Source: Rugalucina vietnamica (Eukaryota > Mollusca > Bivalvia > Lucinida > Lucinidae). Taken from it: DNA of 64,000 nt. Of the stretch, positions 1 to 9,945 are shown piece after piece. Every line of letters begins with the position of its first letter. Positions within the stretch are counted from its first letter, which is position 1. The translations under genes were made by a program, and so were the position numbers. The DNA lies in the NCBI GenBank assembly GCA_964017185.1, contig OZ024870.1, positions 33,999,621 to 34,063,620 of the forward strand, in the 5' to 3' direction. The notes beneath the pieces are model-generated. The model did no database searches, had not been told where the DNA came from, and saw only the letters and a list, made by a program, of their open reading frames with translations.

Positions 1-1
1 G

Positions 2-2968
2 ACAAAATGTACGAGGGATATTGTTTTCATCAACACATCTATACCAGAAGAAAGAATCTTTCTGTTGAAGCCAAAAGCTGCTCTTGATGAACTTCCAGCT
101 GAATCCACAGATGTAGAATCTGAAAATGTTATACAGAGGTATTCTAAAAGACCCAGGCAGCTTGGGAAATTATGTTTAGCTGATTATGTCTCTAAGGTTG
201 ATGTTACTTATCCAAAAGGGAATAAGTTTTCAGAGAAAGTTGATGACACTAATGATGATGACAGTTTTGTCAGTAGCTCTGGTGATGAAAGTGATGACAG
301 CTTTGATGATAATAATAGTCAAAGTTCAGACCTGCTGTTTGAAGCAAAAAATGGAACAAAATACAAGAAAAGAAAAGTACCAAGAATAATAAGGTATGTA
401 AGATACAACAGAAAAAGGGATCCAGAAAATTACTTTAGAGAGCAGCTTATGCTTTTTGTACCTTGGCGAAATGAACAGAAGGATTTGATAGGTTCTTTTG
501 GAACATATGAAGCTCGGTATAACTCAGTGCAGACATCCCTGGTGTCCAAAAGAAATGAGTATGAGCATCATGCTGAAGAGCTTGAGATTGCAAGACAAAT
601 GATGGAAAATGAGGAAAGGGACTATGATCAAATTGCACCAAACGCAGAGCAAGAAAATAGAGAGACAGAAGAAGAAGGGTCAGCAGAATCAGAAAAATTT
701 GTTTGCTTTAACCCAAGCAGAGTTGTAGAGCAGAGGCATTATGACATTGGAATAGAATTACAGTCAACTTGCTCAATGCCACCAGTAGAAACAAGTGGTA
801 TTTTATTACCAGATGATGAATACTTACAACTACTCAGAAGTCTTAATTTGAGACAAAGAGAATTCTTTAACCATATTGTGCACTGGATTAAATGTAAAGA
901 TGAACCGGTTTATGCTTTTCTAACAGGAGGGGCAGGTGTTGGTAAATCAGTAGTGATTCGAGCACTTTATCAAAGTCTGTTCAGGATTTTGAATTTGAAA
1001 GATGGAGAAAATCCAGATGATAAGAGAATTCTGCTGTGTGCTTACATGGGCTTTGCTGCTTTTAATATTAGTGGCCAAACCATTTGCTCTGCATTCCACA
1101 GGAAAATGTATCAAAAGGGAACCAATCATCTTGCAGCTGATGAGTTAAATACGTTCAGAATTAAGTACAGACATCTGAAAATTATCATTATTGATGAAAT
1201 ATCAATGGTAGGCAACATGACACTAAGCTTTATTGACACTCGCTTACAGCAGCTGATGGGAACAAAACAAGTTTTTGGTGGTTTAAGTGTTATGATCGCT
1301 GTTGGGGATCTTTACCAACTTAAGCCAGTAGGTGATTACTTGATAAGTCTTGATTTGAAAAAGGGAGCATCTTCACTGGGAAGGAATTTATGGAAAGAGC
1401 TCTTTACAATGTATGAATTGGTTGATATCATGAGACAGAAAGACGATCTAGCATTCGCACAGTTATTAAACCGACTTCGATTGAACGAAATGACAGAGGA
1501 AGACAAACAAAAGCTGCAGACACGTGTTGTTGACCGTGAAACTGGTGACTATCCAAAGGATGCTCTTCATTTGTTTGCACAGAATTATTATGTAGACCAA
1601 CACAATGACACTATTTTGAGTCAGTTGCCAGGAGAAAAGTATGTGATATCATGCCATGACAGTGTTGTCTCAGCAAACATTCCTGCCAGCAGGCACCAGT
1701 CCTTGATTGATAAGCTCCCAAAGGACTATGGACAAACAGGCCAGCTAAAGAAATCATTGACAGTAGTTGTTGGAATGATTGTTGTTCATACAGCTAATGT
1801 AGATGTAGAAGACGGTTTAACCAATGGTGCTACTGGTGTGGTAAAACACATTGACTTCAGGTGGATGGAAGGAACAAACCGTCCTAGCATTATTTGGGTA
1901 TTGTTTGATGACCCTCGAGTTGGTAGAGCAACACGTGAGAAAAACAGGAAATTTTACAACTCAAGCATTCATGCAGACTGGACACCTGTATTTGAAACAC
2001 AGCGAACATTTATACATAACTACAAAACATTTCAGAGAAGCCAATTTCCAGTGACACCAGCTTCAGGTAAAACAGTCTACAAAGCTGAAGGTGCAACAGT
2101 TGACAAGGTAGTTGTTGATTTGTCCCAGAAGGAGACAAGGAAAATACCACACATTCACTATGTTGCGTTTAGTAGAGTGAAAAAGCTGGAAGATTTATAT
2201 ATACTGAATATGAATGAAGCTGCTGTGGCATTAGATGATGATGTGAATATAGAAATGAAAAGACTACGCACAGATGCTACCTTAGAACTATGTTATGTTC
2301 CGCTGTATAAAATTGGTTCAGACAAAACCAAAATTGCATTCAATAATGCTAGATCCTTGCATAAACATTATAAAGATGTTCAATCTGAACCAAATGTATT
2401 GGCAGCAGATATCATTGGATTTGCTGAAACAAGGTTATGTAGTAGGGATGAAAATGTACATTTTGCCCTGAAGCGGTTTAGACTTGTAAGGCTTGATGAT
2501 ACAGTAAAAGAGGCAAACAACAGACCATATCATGGACTTGCATTGTATGTAAAGGAGTACTTGCAGATTCAGAAAGTCATGAAAATGCAATGCAAGTCAT
2601 TTGAATTCATATTCACTGGCACATTTAGCATTCAACGAGGTTATGTTCAAGTTGTTGTGTTGTACAAATACCCAAAAAGTTCACAGACTGATTTTAGAAA
2701 CGATATTCGCTGTCATCTTAGGCCAGTTATTGACCTGAATGCTAAATTGGTCATATTAGGGGACTTCAACATACAGACAGATGGTGCCAGTACAGGATTT
2801 GTGGATTTTGTGGAGACATTATTTGGATGTATGCAACATATTAAACAATGTACAACTGACTGTGGATCTGTACTAGATTTGATATTTTCAAATTCTGAAG
2901 GATTTTGTGATGTCATTGAGGCATATTGGTCTGATCATAAAATTATATATTGTGCCTTAGACAAATAG
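2..2968 (+). CDS. Helentron (Helitron-like) helicase-endonuclease protein, N-terminus outside window
   Basis: The reading frame is open from base 2, so the protein enters from the left. The TTG at 65 is not a real start, and the Rep nuclease part expected upstream is not visible. A Helitron-type block (YSKRPRQL...LCLADY) lies near 140-185. SF1/PIF1 helicase motifs follow in order: Walker A GGAGVGKS (926-949), DEIS (1193-1204), GDLYQL (1304-1321), KAEGAT (2081-2098) and YVAFSR (2159-2176). After about 2330 comes an exonuclease-endonuclease-phosphatase domain with NNARS (2342-2356), AETR (2423-2434), LDLIFSN (2872-2892), GDFN (2759-2770) and SDH (2930-2938). Helicase motor plus AP-like endonuclease is the hallmark of the Helentron branch of rolling-circle transposons. 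The protein would unwind and cut DNA in the nucleus. No frameshift or stop occurs over 2.9 kb, so the copy may be young. The family is clear; activity is not shown. Confidence 0.93.
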   Translation, partial: TKCTRDIVFINTSIPEERIFLLKPKAALDELPAESTDVESENVIQRYSKRPRQLGKLCLADYVSKVDVTYPKGNKFSEKVDDTNDDDSFVSSSGDESDDSFDDNNSQSSDLLFEAKNGTKYKKRKVPRIIRYVRYNRKRDPENYFREQLMLFVPWRNEQKDLIGSFGTYEARYNSVQTSLVSKRNEYEHHAEELEIARQMMENEERDYDQIAPNAEQENRETEEEGSAESEKFVCFNPSRVVEQRHYDIGIELQSTCSMPPVETSGILLPDDEYLQLLRSLNLRQREFFNHIVHWIKCKDEPVYAFLTGGAGVGKSVVIRALYQSLFRILNLKDGENPDDKRILLCAYMGFAAFNISGQTICSAFHRKMYQKGTNHLAADELNTFRIKYRHLKIIIIDEISMVGNMTLSFIDTRLQQLMGTKQVFGGLSVMIAVGDLYQLKPVGDYLISLDLKKGASSLGRNLWKELFTMYELVDIMRQKDDLAFAQLLNRLRLNEMTEEDKQKLQTRVVDRETGDYPKDALHLFAQNYYVDQHNDTILSQLPGEKYVISCHDSVVSANIPASRHQSLIDKLPKDYGQTGQLKKSLTVVVGMIVVHTANVDVEDGLTNGATGVVKHIDFRWMEGTNRPSIIWVLFDDPRVGRATREKNRKFYNSSIHADWTPVFETQRTFIHNYKTFQRSQFPVTPASGKTVYKAEGATVDKVVVDLSQKETRKIPHIHYVAFSRVKKLEDLYILNMNEAAVALDDDVNIEMKRLRTDATLELCYVPLYKIGSDKTKIAFNNARSLHKHYKDVQSEPNVLAADIIGFAETRLCSRDENVHFALKRFRLVRLDDTVKEANNRPYHGLALYVKEYLQIQKVMKMQCKSFEFIFTGTFSIQRGYVQVVVLYKYPKSSQTDFRNDIRCHLRPVIDLNAKLVILGDFNIQTDGASTGFVDFVETLFGCMQHIKQCTTDCGSVLDLIFSNSEGFCDVIEAYWSDHKIIYCALDK

Positions 2969-3249
2969 ATATTCAAATGAGGTGACACAAAACATGAATA
3001 ACTGTACAATAACTGGTACAGTACAACCAGTGTTAATTCTTTTCTGAACAAATAATCTCTCTTATGTATAATGGCAAATTCATAATCCCACAAAGATGGA
3101 TAGCTGAATTTTAATGAACTAAATTGTGTTATTTATTAAGGTTAGCTATTAAATTGTTACTTGGTTCAGATAAATCACTGTATCTCTAAAATTTTTCAGC
3201 TTGTCTATCATTACAGAGTAGAGAATTTAACAGAAAAATTGCAGGGCGT

Positions 3250-3322
3250 AACCCCACTAGGTCTTAAATTTGGTGGTTTAGCAAGTTTCGGGGTTGCCAC
3301 CTTTTTTTTTTTTTTTTTTTTT
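3250..3322 (+). other. Candidate Helentron 3' terminal hairpin plus T-tract
   Basis: About 280 bases after the helicase-endonuclease stop lies a compact inverted repeat. GGTG (3272-3275) pairs with CACC (3298-3301), and GCAA (3281-3284) pairs with TTGC (3294-3297). AACCCC (3250-3255) can alternatively pair with GGGGTT (3290-3295). A run of 21 T follows at once (3302-3322). Helentrons are known to end in a hairpin and to insert in T-rich sites, so this may be the 3' end of the element. No second copy in the window confirms it. Confidence 0.35.
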
Positions 3323-5020
3323 CTTTTCTTTACATATTCTCAAATAAAAATTCTGGAGAGATTAGATGATAAACACTAGAATAATTTCTCATATTTTTCA
3401 CATTTGAGTGAGGTATTATCCTAATGTGTTCTTTGGTATTCTTTTTTATGTATGAGTCCAATTGTAACTTTTTTGTAATGTATTCCTCAAAATATATGTA
3501 GAATTAATGAGACTGTGACTATAACATCTGATTTAAATAGAATCTCAAATATACAGTAAACTATTGATTTCAGTTAAAGGAAGCAGTTTGATGCATTGTA
3601 AAAATTGTATTGTAATGATACGGTGATAACTGATATATCAAGTGCTTTATAGTTTTATATAGATAATGTATAAAGATTTGGAAAGCAGATATGCTTTGTT
3701 GCAGGGTTCTGCAAAAAGATATTGTTCAATGTGACGAACAGCAAGTGGCAGTGCTTTTTTATTTTAAAGAATCTGGATATTAATGGATGGCTGTGAGTTT
3801 TGGACAGATTCTCATGTTGCTCCACAAATGTATAGATACATAGAGCATGATTCAGTGTTGATTATAATGTACATCATGATCAAAAGAATATATAATTTCC
3901 AAATATGTACATAGTACTATATAGATTTAAATGAAAATGAAGAACTTGAAAATGCTAGATTGAAAAAATAATATAAATATCCTATCAGTGCATGTATTTT
4001 GTTACGTTAAAACTTGCATACAATCTTATGTTCATTGACAAGTTCATGAATATATTGTCCAGTAATAATGTGACATTACTTTACCTATTTTCCATGTTGT
4101 GGTCTACTCTAGTATAGTTGTTAGATTGTGTTAAACTGTACCATTACATTGGTTTTTACAAGGTATCTATTTTAGTCACAGAAAGGTACTAGCATAAGTT
4201 CAGTCGTGGAATGTTTTCCGACTATTAATGTTATAGACACAGTCTCATGACTTCTAAATCTATCATTCAAGATTCATTTAAGTTTCTTCATCTTTTTTCT
4301 TCATTTTTTAAAATGTTGTCATTAGATTACAATAGCTCTCATTTGTGTAGTATTTTTGTGTTTTAGTTGGAAGTGCCTAATTTTAATGGATTTTAATTGA
4401 AAACTATAAGAATCAGTGTAGTGTGATTCAATAAATAAAAAGTATTGGATAAAGAAACTAGTTGTTTTCACTGAAACTCCAACTGCAGCAACTAATTTGG
4501 CTTGCCTGGGTAGCACTGTTGAAATGGTGACAGTAAGTTGATTCTGACCTATTGATTACAAAGTTGGATATGAAAGGACAGAGAAGTAGAAGGTATTTAA
4601 AGCAATGATCATAACTGGCACAATGAGAACAAAGTCTAAGAACATATAGTCAACAACCAAATTTACAAATAGGTACTGATACAAGGACAACATAATATGG
4701 TAAGCAGAGTGAACAGCTGTTTCCCAAAAGGTGACCAAACCCCACACCGAAACATAAACTAGAGAGAACCATATTAAAAATACCATCTTTGATGAAAGCT
4801 CATCAATAGAAGTTTACTGTAATTGGATTAAACTAATTTTAGAGGTCTTAATATTATGTTAAAAAAAAACTGCAACAATTTACTTCTGCCACCTTCTACA
4901 GCATTCATTAAATATGAAACAAAATAGCGTATGTCAAGTAGAAATAGACAATTTTATATTGAATAAAATGCTGACAAGAACTGGCCCAATTTGAAGGTAA
5001 TACAAATCTTTCACCAGATT
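3323..5020. other. AT-rich noncoding stretch
   Basis: AT-rich DNA between the Helentron and SINE-A. No exon chain or repeat was recognised apart from one small candidate minus-strand reading frame (4556-4804), listed separately. Confidence 0.5.
4556..4804 (-). CDS. Possible small multi-span membrane protein or terminal exon
   Basis: The minus strand holds a 76-residue frame from ATG at 4786 to TAA. The start context is good (A at -3, G at +4). The frame stays open a little upstream, adding DELSSK before the Met. The product is very hydrophobic: three or four membrane-length segments, many aromatic residues, and a charged or polar patch WETAVHSAYH after the first segment. Composition is more protein-like than the short random frames in this AT-rich DNA. 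It could be a single-exon gene or the last exon of a longer membrane protein. No family was recognised and no polyadenylation signal was found close downstream. Treat as a weak candidate. Confidence 0.22.
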   Translation of the reverse strand, partial: DELSSKMVFLIWFSLVYVSVWGLVTFWETAVHSAYHIMLSLYQYLFVNLVVDYMFLDFVLIVPVMIIALNTFYFSVLSYPTL

Positions 5021-5185
5021 TGGTCAGTTGATTTCATGTTTTATGTCCCACTCAATAGCTAAGGGCATATGGATTCAGAGCTTACTTTTAAAGTCTTGAC
5101 AAAAGACTGGAGAAACCAGGGACTGAACCCAGGATCTTGCGGAGTAGCTTAACCAACATGCCACAGAGGCTTTGGTTGCACCTGA
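5021..5185 (-). mobile_element. SINE-A copy (tRNA-derived, minus strand)
   Basis: Read on the minus strand, a tRNA-like head (TGTGGCATGTTGGTTAAG, then a B-box-like GGGTTCAGTCCC) is followed by the tail common to several SINEs here: a 'TTAGCTATTGAGTGGGACATAAAACATGAAATCAA' type ending, split for display as TTAGCTATTGAG, then TGGGACATAAAAC. This is a pol III type non-autonomous retroelement. Related tails occur near 20.95, 33.1, 34.65, 36.5 and 57.8 kb. Confidence 0.6.
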
Positions 5186-5230
5186 ATGCCCTACCAAAAC
5201 AGTTGATAGCTTTCTATAAGTTTAATATGA

Positions 5231-5273
5231 AAGACCTCAGGTGAGCGTTTGCAGGACCATTGGTCCTCTGGTT
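5231..5273 (+). repeat. HINE 3'-end fragment directly before exon A
   Basis: Matches the last about 43 bases of the HINE element at 6979-9144: CTCAGGTGAGC, the hairpin AGGACCA-T-TGGTCCT (5253-5267) and terminal CTGGTT (5268-5273). It stops 24 bases before the acceptor of exon A, so it supplies pyrimidine-rich sequence (GGTCCTCTGGTTCTC) in the branch point/polypyrimidine zone. Confidence 0.7.
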
Positions 5274-5297
5274 CTCATTCTGGGACAACTGTTACAG

Positions 5298-6560
5298 CGA
5301 AGGAAGAGGCAGCAACAGAGGTGAAGAGGAAGAGTAAGCCGGTGATCTACGAGTCTTCTTCCAGTGAAGAAGAGGAGGAGGAGGAAGAAGAGGAAGAGGC
5401 ACAGGCATCAGGTAGGATGTTTTAAGTTATTGAGTTGGTGTTGAATATGCTGCCAAGAGCTGTTGTAATATGGTGGCGGAGTCCCGGTTTAAAATCTTAA
5501 AAGGGTAGGACACGAGTATTCAAAATTCTATTTAAGCTCATCTAAACATGGTAAGGTTGTAAAGTGCTTTAATTATGTAAAATATTGGGAGTTCCCTGAA
5601 AACGCATGTCCCCTATGACTTTAATACTGTTTATGACTGGAAAATCATGTTGACACTCCAAATCATGAAATTGCTACCTTCGGTGTTAAATTTGTGAAAT
5701 AAAATTTTATCCAGTGTATTTGTACTCCTGTTCAAAAGGGAGTTAGAACCCCACTGGACTGTGTTACAGGTTAATTCCAAGGAAGCAGTTGCTTTATCCG
5801 AAGATGACTTGGGAAATTAACATTAAAATAACAAAATCAAATTGTTTTCCCAGATGAAGAAGAAGAGAGTGCGGAGGAATCCAGTGAGGCAGAAAGTAGT
5901 GCAGACGACGAAGATGATGATGATGACGATGATGAAGACGAAAGTGATTCTGACTCATCAGCGGCTGAATCGTCGGAGGCAGAGACGGAAAAACATGGTG
6001 AAAGTGAAGATGAGATTGTTGACGTCGAGTCAGAATCTAAGAAAGGAGATAGGTAAAAGAATTATTACGAAAACATGTCCATGCAATATACAGAGATCTT
6101 TAGAACTGTAAAAACTGACAAAATTCAGTTTAAAAATTTCAATATATTTCTCGTTTTTGTTCAAAATATGCATTTTGGGTACATGTTAGAAGGTCATATG
6201 ATAAACAGAGTCATAAACTTGTGGTCATGTGACTCATATGATATGAAATTTATTGTATAAACTTTCAAAAGGCTCATTTAGTAATTTTCGTATTAAATAA
6301 CCATGATAACCTCTTCTGTAAAATAGTCTATGTTTTTGACCTATTGGAAAGTCTGCACAACTTACTTAGGTTAACGTCTATCTTTCCTTTTCAGTGATGA
6401 CGAGGATGAAAAATCAATAAAAGTTGTATCATCATCATCATCATCTGCCGCGTCATCATCATCATCATCAGAATCAGAAGAAGTGGAGGAGGGAGAGAAA
6501 GAAGAGGGGGAAGAAGAAATAGAAGACATAAAGAAAGAAACACAGGCTGAAAGGTATTGA
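5298..6560 (+). CDS. Spliced gene fragment: acidic Ser/Asp/Glu-rich protein (three exons)
   Basis: Three exons join in one frame with GT-AG borders. Exon A 5298-5411 (acceptor ttacag, donor gtagga) encodes KRKSKPVIYESSSS then a run of 11 Glu. Exon B 5854-6052 (acceptor ttttcccag, donor gtaaaa) encodes alternating acidic and Ser blocks with a run of seven Asp. Exon C 6395-6553 (acceptor ccttttcag, donor gtattg) encodes two Ser runs and a Glu-rich end. Phases match at both junctions (exon A ends with one base of a codon, exon B with two). If the exon C donor is not used, translation ends at TGA 6558-6560. The upstream exon must end with one codon base; it was not found. Acidic Ser-rich tracts of this kind are typical of nucleolar or chromatin proteins and are CK2-like substrates by composition, but no folded domain is visible and no orthologue can be named. 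Confidence 0.72.
6064..6130 (-). repeat. Partial FB-1 end inside intron 2
   Basis: Twelve bases after exon B, the intron carries ACGAAAACATGTCCATGCAA followed by TATACAGAGATC. This matches the outer end of the hairpin element FB-1 at 13292-13597 and the inverted outer end at 59.6 kb. Only this end is recognisable; the hairpin core is missing. Confidence 0.5.
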
Positions 6561-6978
6561 ACAGAACTTTTCTGGATGTCCATAGTGTACGGTGACCAGT
6601 GACGGATCAGGTGCCATTAATAATAATGATAATAATTTCTATATTTTAAGTAGAAAGCATATTTGGCATGAATGCCAGTCATCCATACGGTCCTCTATTG
6701 ATGGATCACCATCTTTTGCTCTTAACTCACTGACATACGCAAAAGTTTGTTACATGGATAATATCTAAATATAAAAATTTTCAAAAATGTGCATACCCAT
6801 CAAATTGACCTATGTTTTTAACAGAAAAAGAGGGTGATCCATTAATGGGACTCAAACTGTCACTGGTCCCCTTATGCTACACAGATAAGTATGTGCCAGT
6901 CAATATATGAGCCATGTCTGCCAGGTTTGACTCAAAGTGGGCTTTAAGGCCACAGAAAATGGCTAAAAACTTGAATTT
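6561..6978. other. Noncoding stretch before HINE
   Basis: No gene or known repeat seen. If the donor at 6554 is used, this is the start of an intron that contains the whole HINE element. Confidence 0.4.
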
Positions 6979-9144
6979 TTAGCTCACCTGAGCCGAAGGC
7001 TCACAAGGTGAGCTTATAGGATGGCCATGATCCGGCGTCCGTCCGTCGTCCGTCGTCCGTCCGTCGTCGTCGTCGTCGTCCACAATTTCAAAGATCTTCT
7101 TCTCTGAAACCGCTTGGCCGATCTAGTTGAAATTTTATGTGGAGCCTCCTTGGGAAGGCGCATTTCAAGTTTGATCGCGAAATCCAGGTCACATGACCAA
7201 GATGGCCGCCACGCCCATATATGGTAAAAACCCTTCAAAAATCTTCTTCTCCAGAACCGGTGGGCTGATTTCCACGAAACTTGGTATGTAGCATCAGGGA
7301 CTTCAGCCCATCATAGTTTGATAAAATGATGACCCTTGGATGACCTTGACCTATTTTACGGCAAGGTCAAATTTGGAAACATAGGCTTTTACATGGGAAA
7401 AAGTGAAAACTATGGATTTTTTGAAAACTATTGCAGCCTGAGGCCTGAAAAGTGGTAGATGCAAACAACTAATGGAGTAGATGAAGGTACATGTATGTGA
7501 TTAATGTAGGTCAAGGTCATCTCTTGACCTTGGCCAGTCTGTCGTCCATTCACACTTTTCAAAGATCTTCTTCTCTGAAACTGCTGGGCCAATCGAAGTG
7601 AAATTTTATGTGGAGCATCCATGGGTAGGGGAGACGAAAGTTTGATTGCGAAATCCAGGTCACATGACCAAGATGGCTGCCACGCCCATATATGGTAAAA
7701 ACCACTCAAAAATCTTCTTCTCCAGAACCGGCAGGCCGATTTTCATGAAACTTGGTATGTAGCATTTGGGACTCCAGCCCATCATAGTTTGATAAAATGA
7801 TGACCCTAGGATGACCTTGACCTAATTTACTGCAAGATCAATTTTGGAAACATAGGCTTTAACATGGGAAAAAGTGAAAACTATGGATTTTTTGAAAACT
7901 ATTGCAGCCTGATGCCTGAAAAGTGGTAGATGCAAACAACTAATGGAGTAGATGAAGGTATGTGATTAATGTAGGTCAAGGTCATCTCTTGACCTTGGCC
8001 AAACTATCGTCCATACACACTTTTCAAAGATCTTCTTCTCTGAAACTGCTGGGCCAATCAAAGTGAAATTTTATGTGGAGCATCCATGGGTAGGGGAGAC
8101 AAAAGTTTAAATGCGAAATCCAGGTCACATGACCAAGATGGCTGCCACGCCCATATATGGTAAAAAGCACTCAAAAATCTTCTTCTCCAGAACCGGTTGG
8201 CCGATTTCCACGAAACTTGGTATGTAGCATCGGGGACTTCAGCCCATCATAGTTTGATAAAATTATGACCCTTGGATGACCTTGACCTAATTTACGGCAA
8301 GGTCAAATTTGGAAACATAGGCTTTTACATGGGAAAAAGTGAAACTATGGATTTTTTGAAAACTATTGCAGCCTGATGCCTGAAAAGTGGTAGATGCAAA
8401 CAACTAATGGAGTAGATGAAGGTATGTGATTAATGTAGGTCAAGGTCATCTCTTGACCTTGGCCAGTCTGTTGTCCATACACACTTTTCAAAGATCTTCT
8501 CTGAAACTGCTGGGCCAATCAAAGTGGAATTTTATGTGGAGCATCCATGGGTAGGGGAGACGAAAGTTTGATCACGAAATCCAGGTCACATTACCAAGAT
8601 GGCCGCCACGCCCATATATGGTAAAAACCACTCAAAAATTTTCTTCTCCAGAACCGGCAGGCCAATTTTCGCGAAACTTGGTATGTAGCATTTGGGACTC
8701 CAGCCCATCCTAGTTTGATCAAATGATGACCATAGGATGACCTTGACCTATTTTACGGCAAGGTCAATTTTGGAAACATAGGCTTTTACATGGGAAAAGG
8801 CGGAAACAATGGATATTTTGGAAACTGTTGCAGTCTGAGACCTGGAAGTTGCTAGATGCAGACAACCAATGGAGTCAATGAAGGTAAGTAATTAATGAAG
8901 GCCAAGGTCATTTCTTGACCTTGACCCAAAGTCATTTAAATATCAAAATTAAAATTGTGGTTTTCTCATAAATCACTGGGTTTGGAAACTATTGCAGCCT
9001 GAGACCTGAAACTTTGCAGATGCAGACAACTTATGAATTCAATAAAGGTGTGTGAGTATTCAAGGTCAAGGTCATTTCATGATGACTTAATACTGCAGGA
9101 TCAGGCTTCAGGTGAGCGTTCTCAGGACCAATGGTCCTCTGGTT
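6979..9144 (+). mobile_element. HINE: tandem-unit non-autonomous Helentron-like element, complete
   Basis: The 5' end TTAGCTCACCTGAGCC folds with GGCTCA and GGTGAGCT (6981-7014). The 3' end carries the inverted match TCAGGTGAGC (9108-9117), a 7-bp stem AGGACCA-A-TGGTCCT (9124-9138) and CTGGTT. The 5' part has a GTCC/GTC microsatellite (7036-7081). The body is about four tandem units of roughly 465 bp beginning near 7082, 7551, 8017 and 8479; the last is diverged. No protein is encoded. Subterminal inverted repeats, a 3' hairpin, a microsatellite and internal tandem units are the described layout of DINE-1/HINE elements moved by Helentrons, and the 3' end also fits the Helitron CTRR rule. Complete and partial copies recur at 21.2, 38.2, 45.6 and 46.4 kb. 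Confidence 0.82.
7036..7081 (+). repeat. GTCC/GTC microsatellite inside HINE
   Basis: Short runs of CCGT and CGT units (ccgtccgtcgtccgtcgtcc pattern). The inverted HINE copy has the reverse complement (GGAC/GAC units) at about 40050-40103, so the tract belongs to the element. Confidence 0.85.
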
Positions 9145-9147
9145 ATA

Positions 9148-9415
9148 AGGACTTGTGGGAAGAATGACGTATTTGGATCTAACGTTAAACATTTAGGTGG
9201 CGTTCTGGGGTGATAATGTTAAAACCCGGAACTTTGTGCTAGGTCCGACCAAGTACGAAAGCTTGAAATCCACCGCAGCGAGGAAGTGTTCATGACCGAT
9301 GTGATCCATCGAGTTACCGAAAAACTCCACAAACCTACGAAAAACCACAACACACGGACAAATAATGGTATATACAGACTAGCCAAGCGTTCCTTTTAAC
9401 AAGGAAAATTTATTA
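9148..9415 (+). repeat. Dispersed repeat F, copy 1
   Basis: Starts GGACTTGTGGGAAGAATGAC and ends AACAAGGAAAATTTATTA. A direct copy lies at 21518-21826. It sits flush against the 3' end of HINE. No coding potential; family unknown. Confidence 0.75.
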
Positions 9416-9547
9416 TCATAACTTTCCTGGTCATTCTGAACACGAACTGCCGGGGTTACATAATTCCATGTTTACATGAATTGTTGGTAATAAGGTGTGC
9501 CACAGTCAACATTTTTACAGTCAGTTCCGGCCGGAGCTACCAGCCTA

Positions 9548-9852
9548 ATGCACTAGACATTTGTAACCACGGCCCCACCCCCGGGGAATAGCGGGAACAA
9601 TCCCCGCTAAAGCCCCCCCCCCCGGGTGACCCTGTGGGGACTGCTTGTTGGTAAAACCACTGCTGTTTTCCCCCGCAGCCTGTTATATTTTTCATTTCAC
9701 ATTTTCATGGCCCTTTTTGCATTTATAAAGCAAACCCCGGGTATTTCCCCAGCACTGCCGTAACATAATTTTGATCAAGACCCCGCTCATTTCCACTGCT
9801 ACCCCCGCCCTGCCCCGGGGATGGGGGCCGTGGTTACAAATGACTAGTGCAT
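9548..9852. mobile_element. GC-rich MITE with about 29-bp terminal inverted repeats
   Basis: The left end ATGCACTAGACATTTGTAAC continuing into CACGGCCCC mirrors the right end GGGCCGTGGTTACAAATGAC continuing into TAGTGCAT, with one or two mismatches. The interior is C- and G-rich (CCCCGG blocks, an 11-C run near 9609-9620) in otherwise AT-rich DNA. At 305 bp with no frame it fits a MITE. Target duplication unclear. Confidence 0.7.
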
Positions 9853-9884
9853 AACCCAAAAGCTGTGGGAAGTTTATGCGTCTT

Positions 9885-9945
9885 GCTGGAGCCTTTGATA
9901 CGACGCTCTACCACCGAGCCACTGCGCTCCTCCCATGTATATAAC
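9885..9945 (-). repeat. tRNA-like fragment (SINE head)
   Basis: The minus strand reads GGAGGAGCGCAGTGGCTCGG then TGGTAGAGCGTCG: a 5' tRNA half with an A box. No intact B box follows, so this is a truncated SINE head or tRNA pseudogene. Confidence 0.4.

Noticed and set aside
5842-6111. Arg/Met-rich 89-codon frame
   Set aside because: It is a shifted frame across exon B and the following intron; the splice-consistent frame is the acidic one.
9548-9852. CpG-island promoter
   Set aside because: The GC-rich block is bounded exactly by terminal inverted repeats, and no gene starts nearby.
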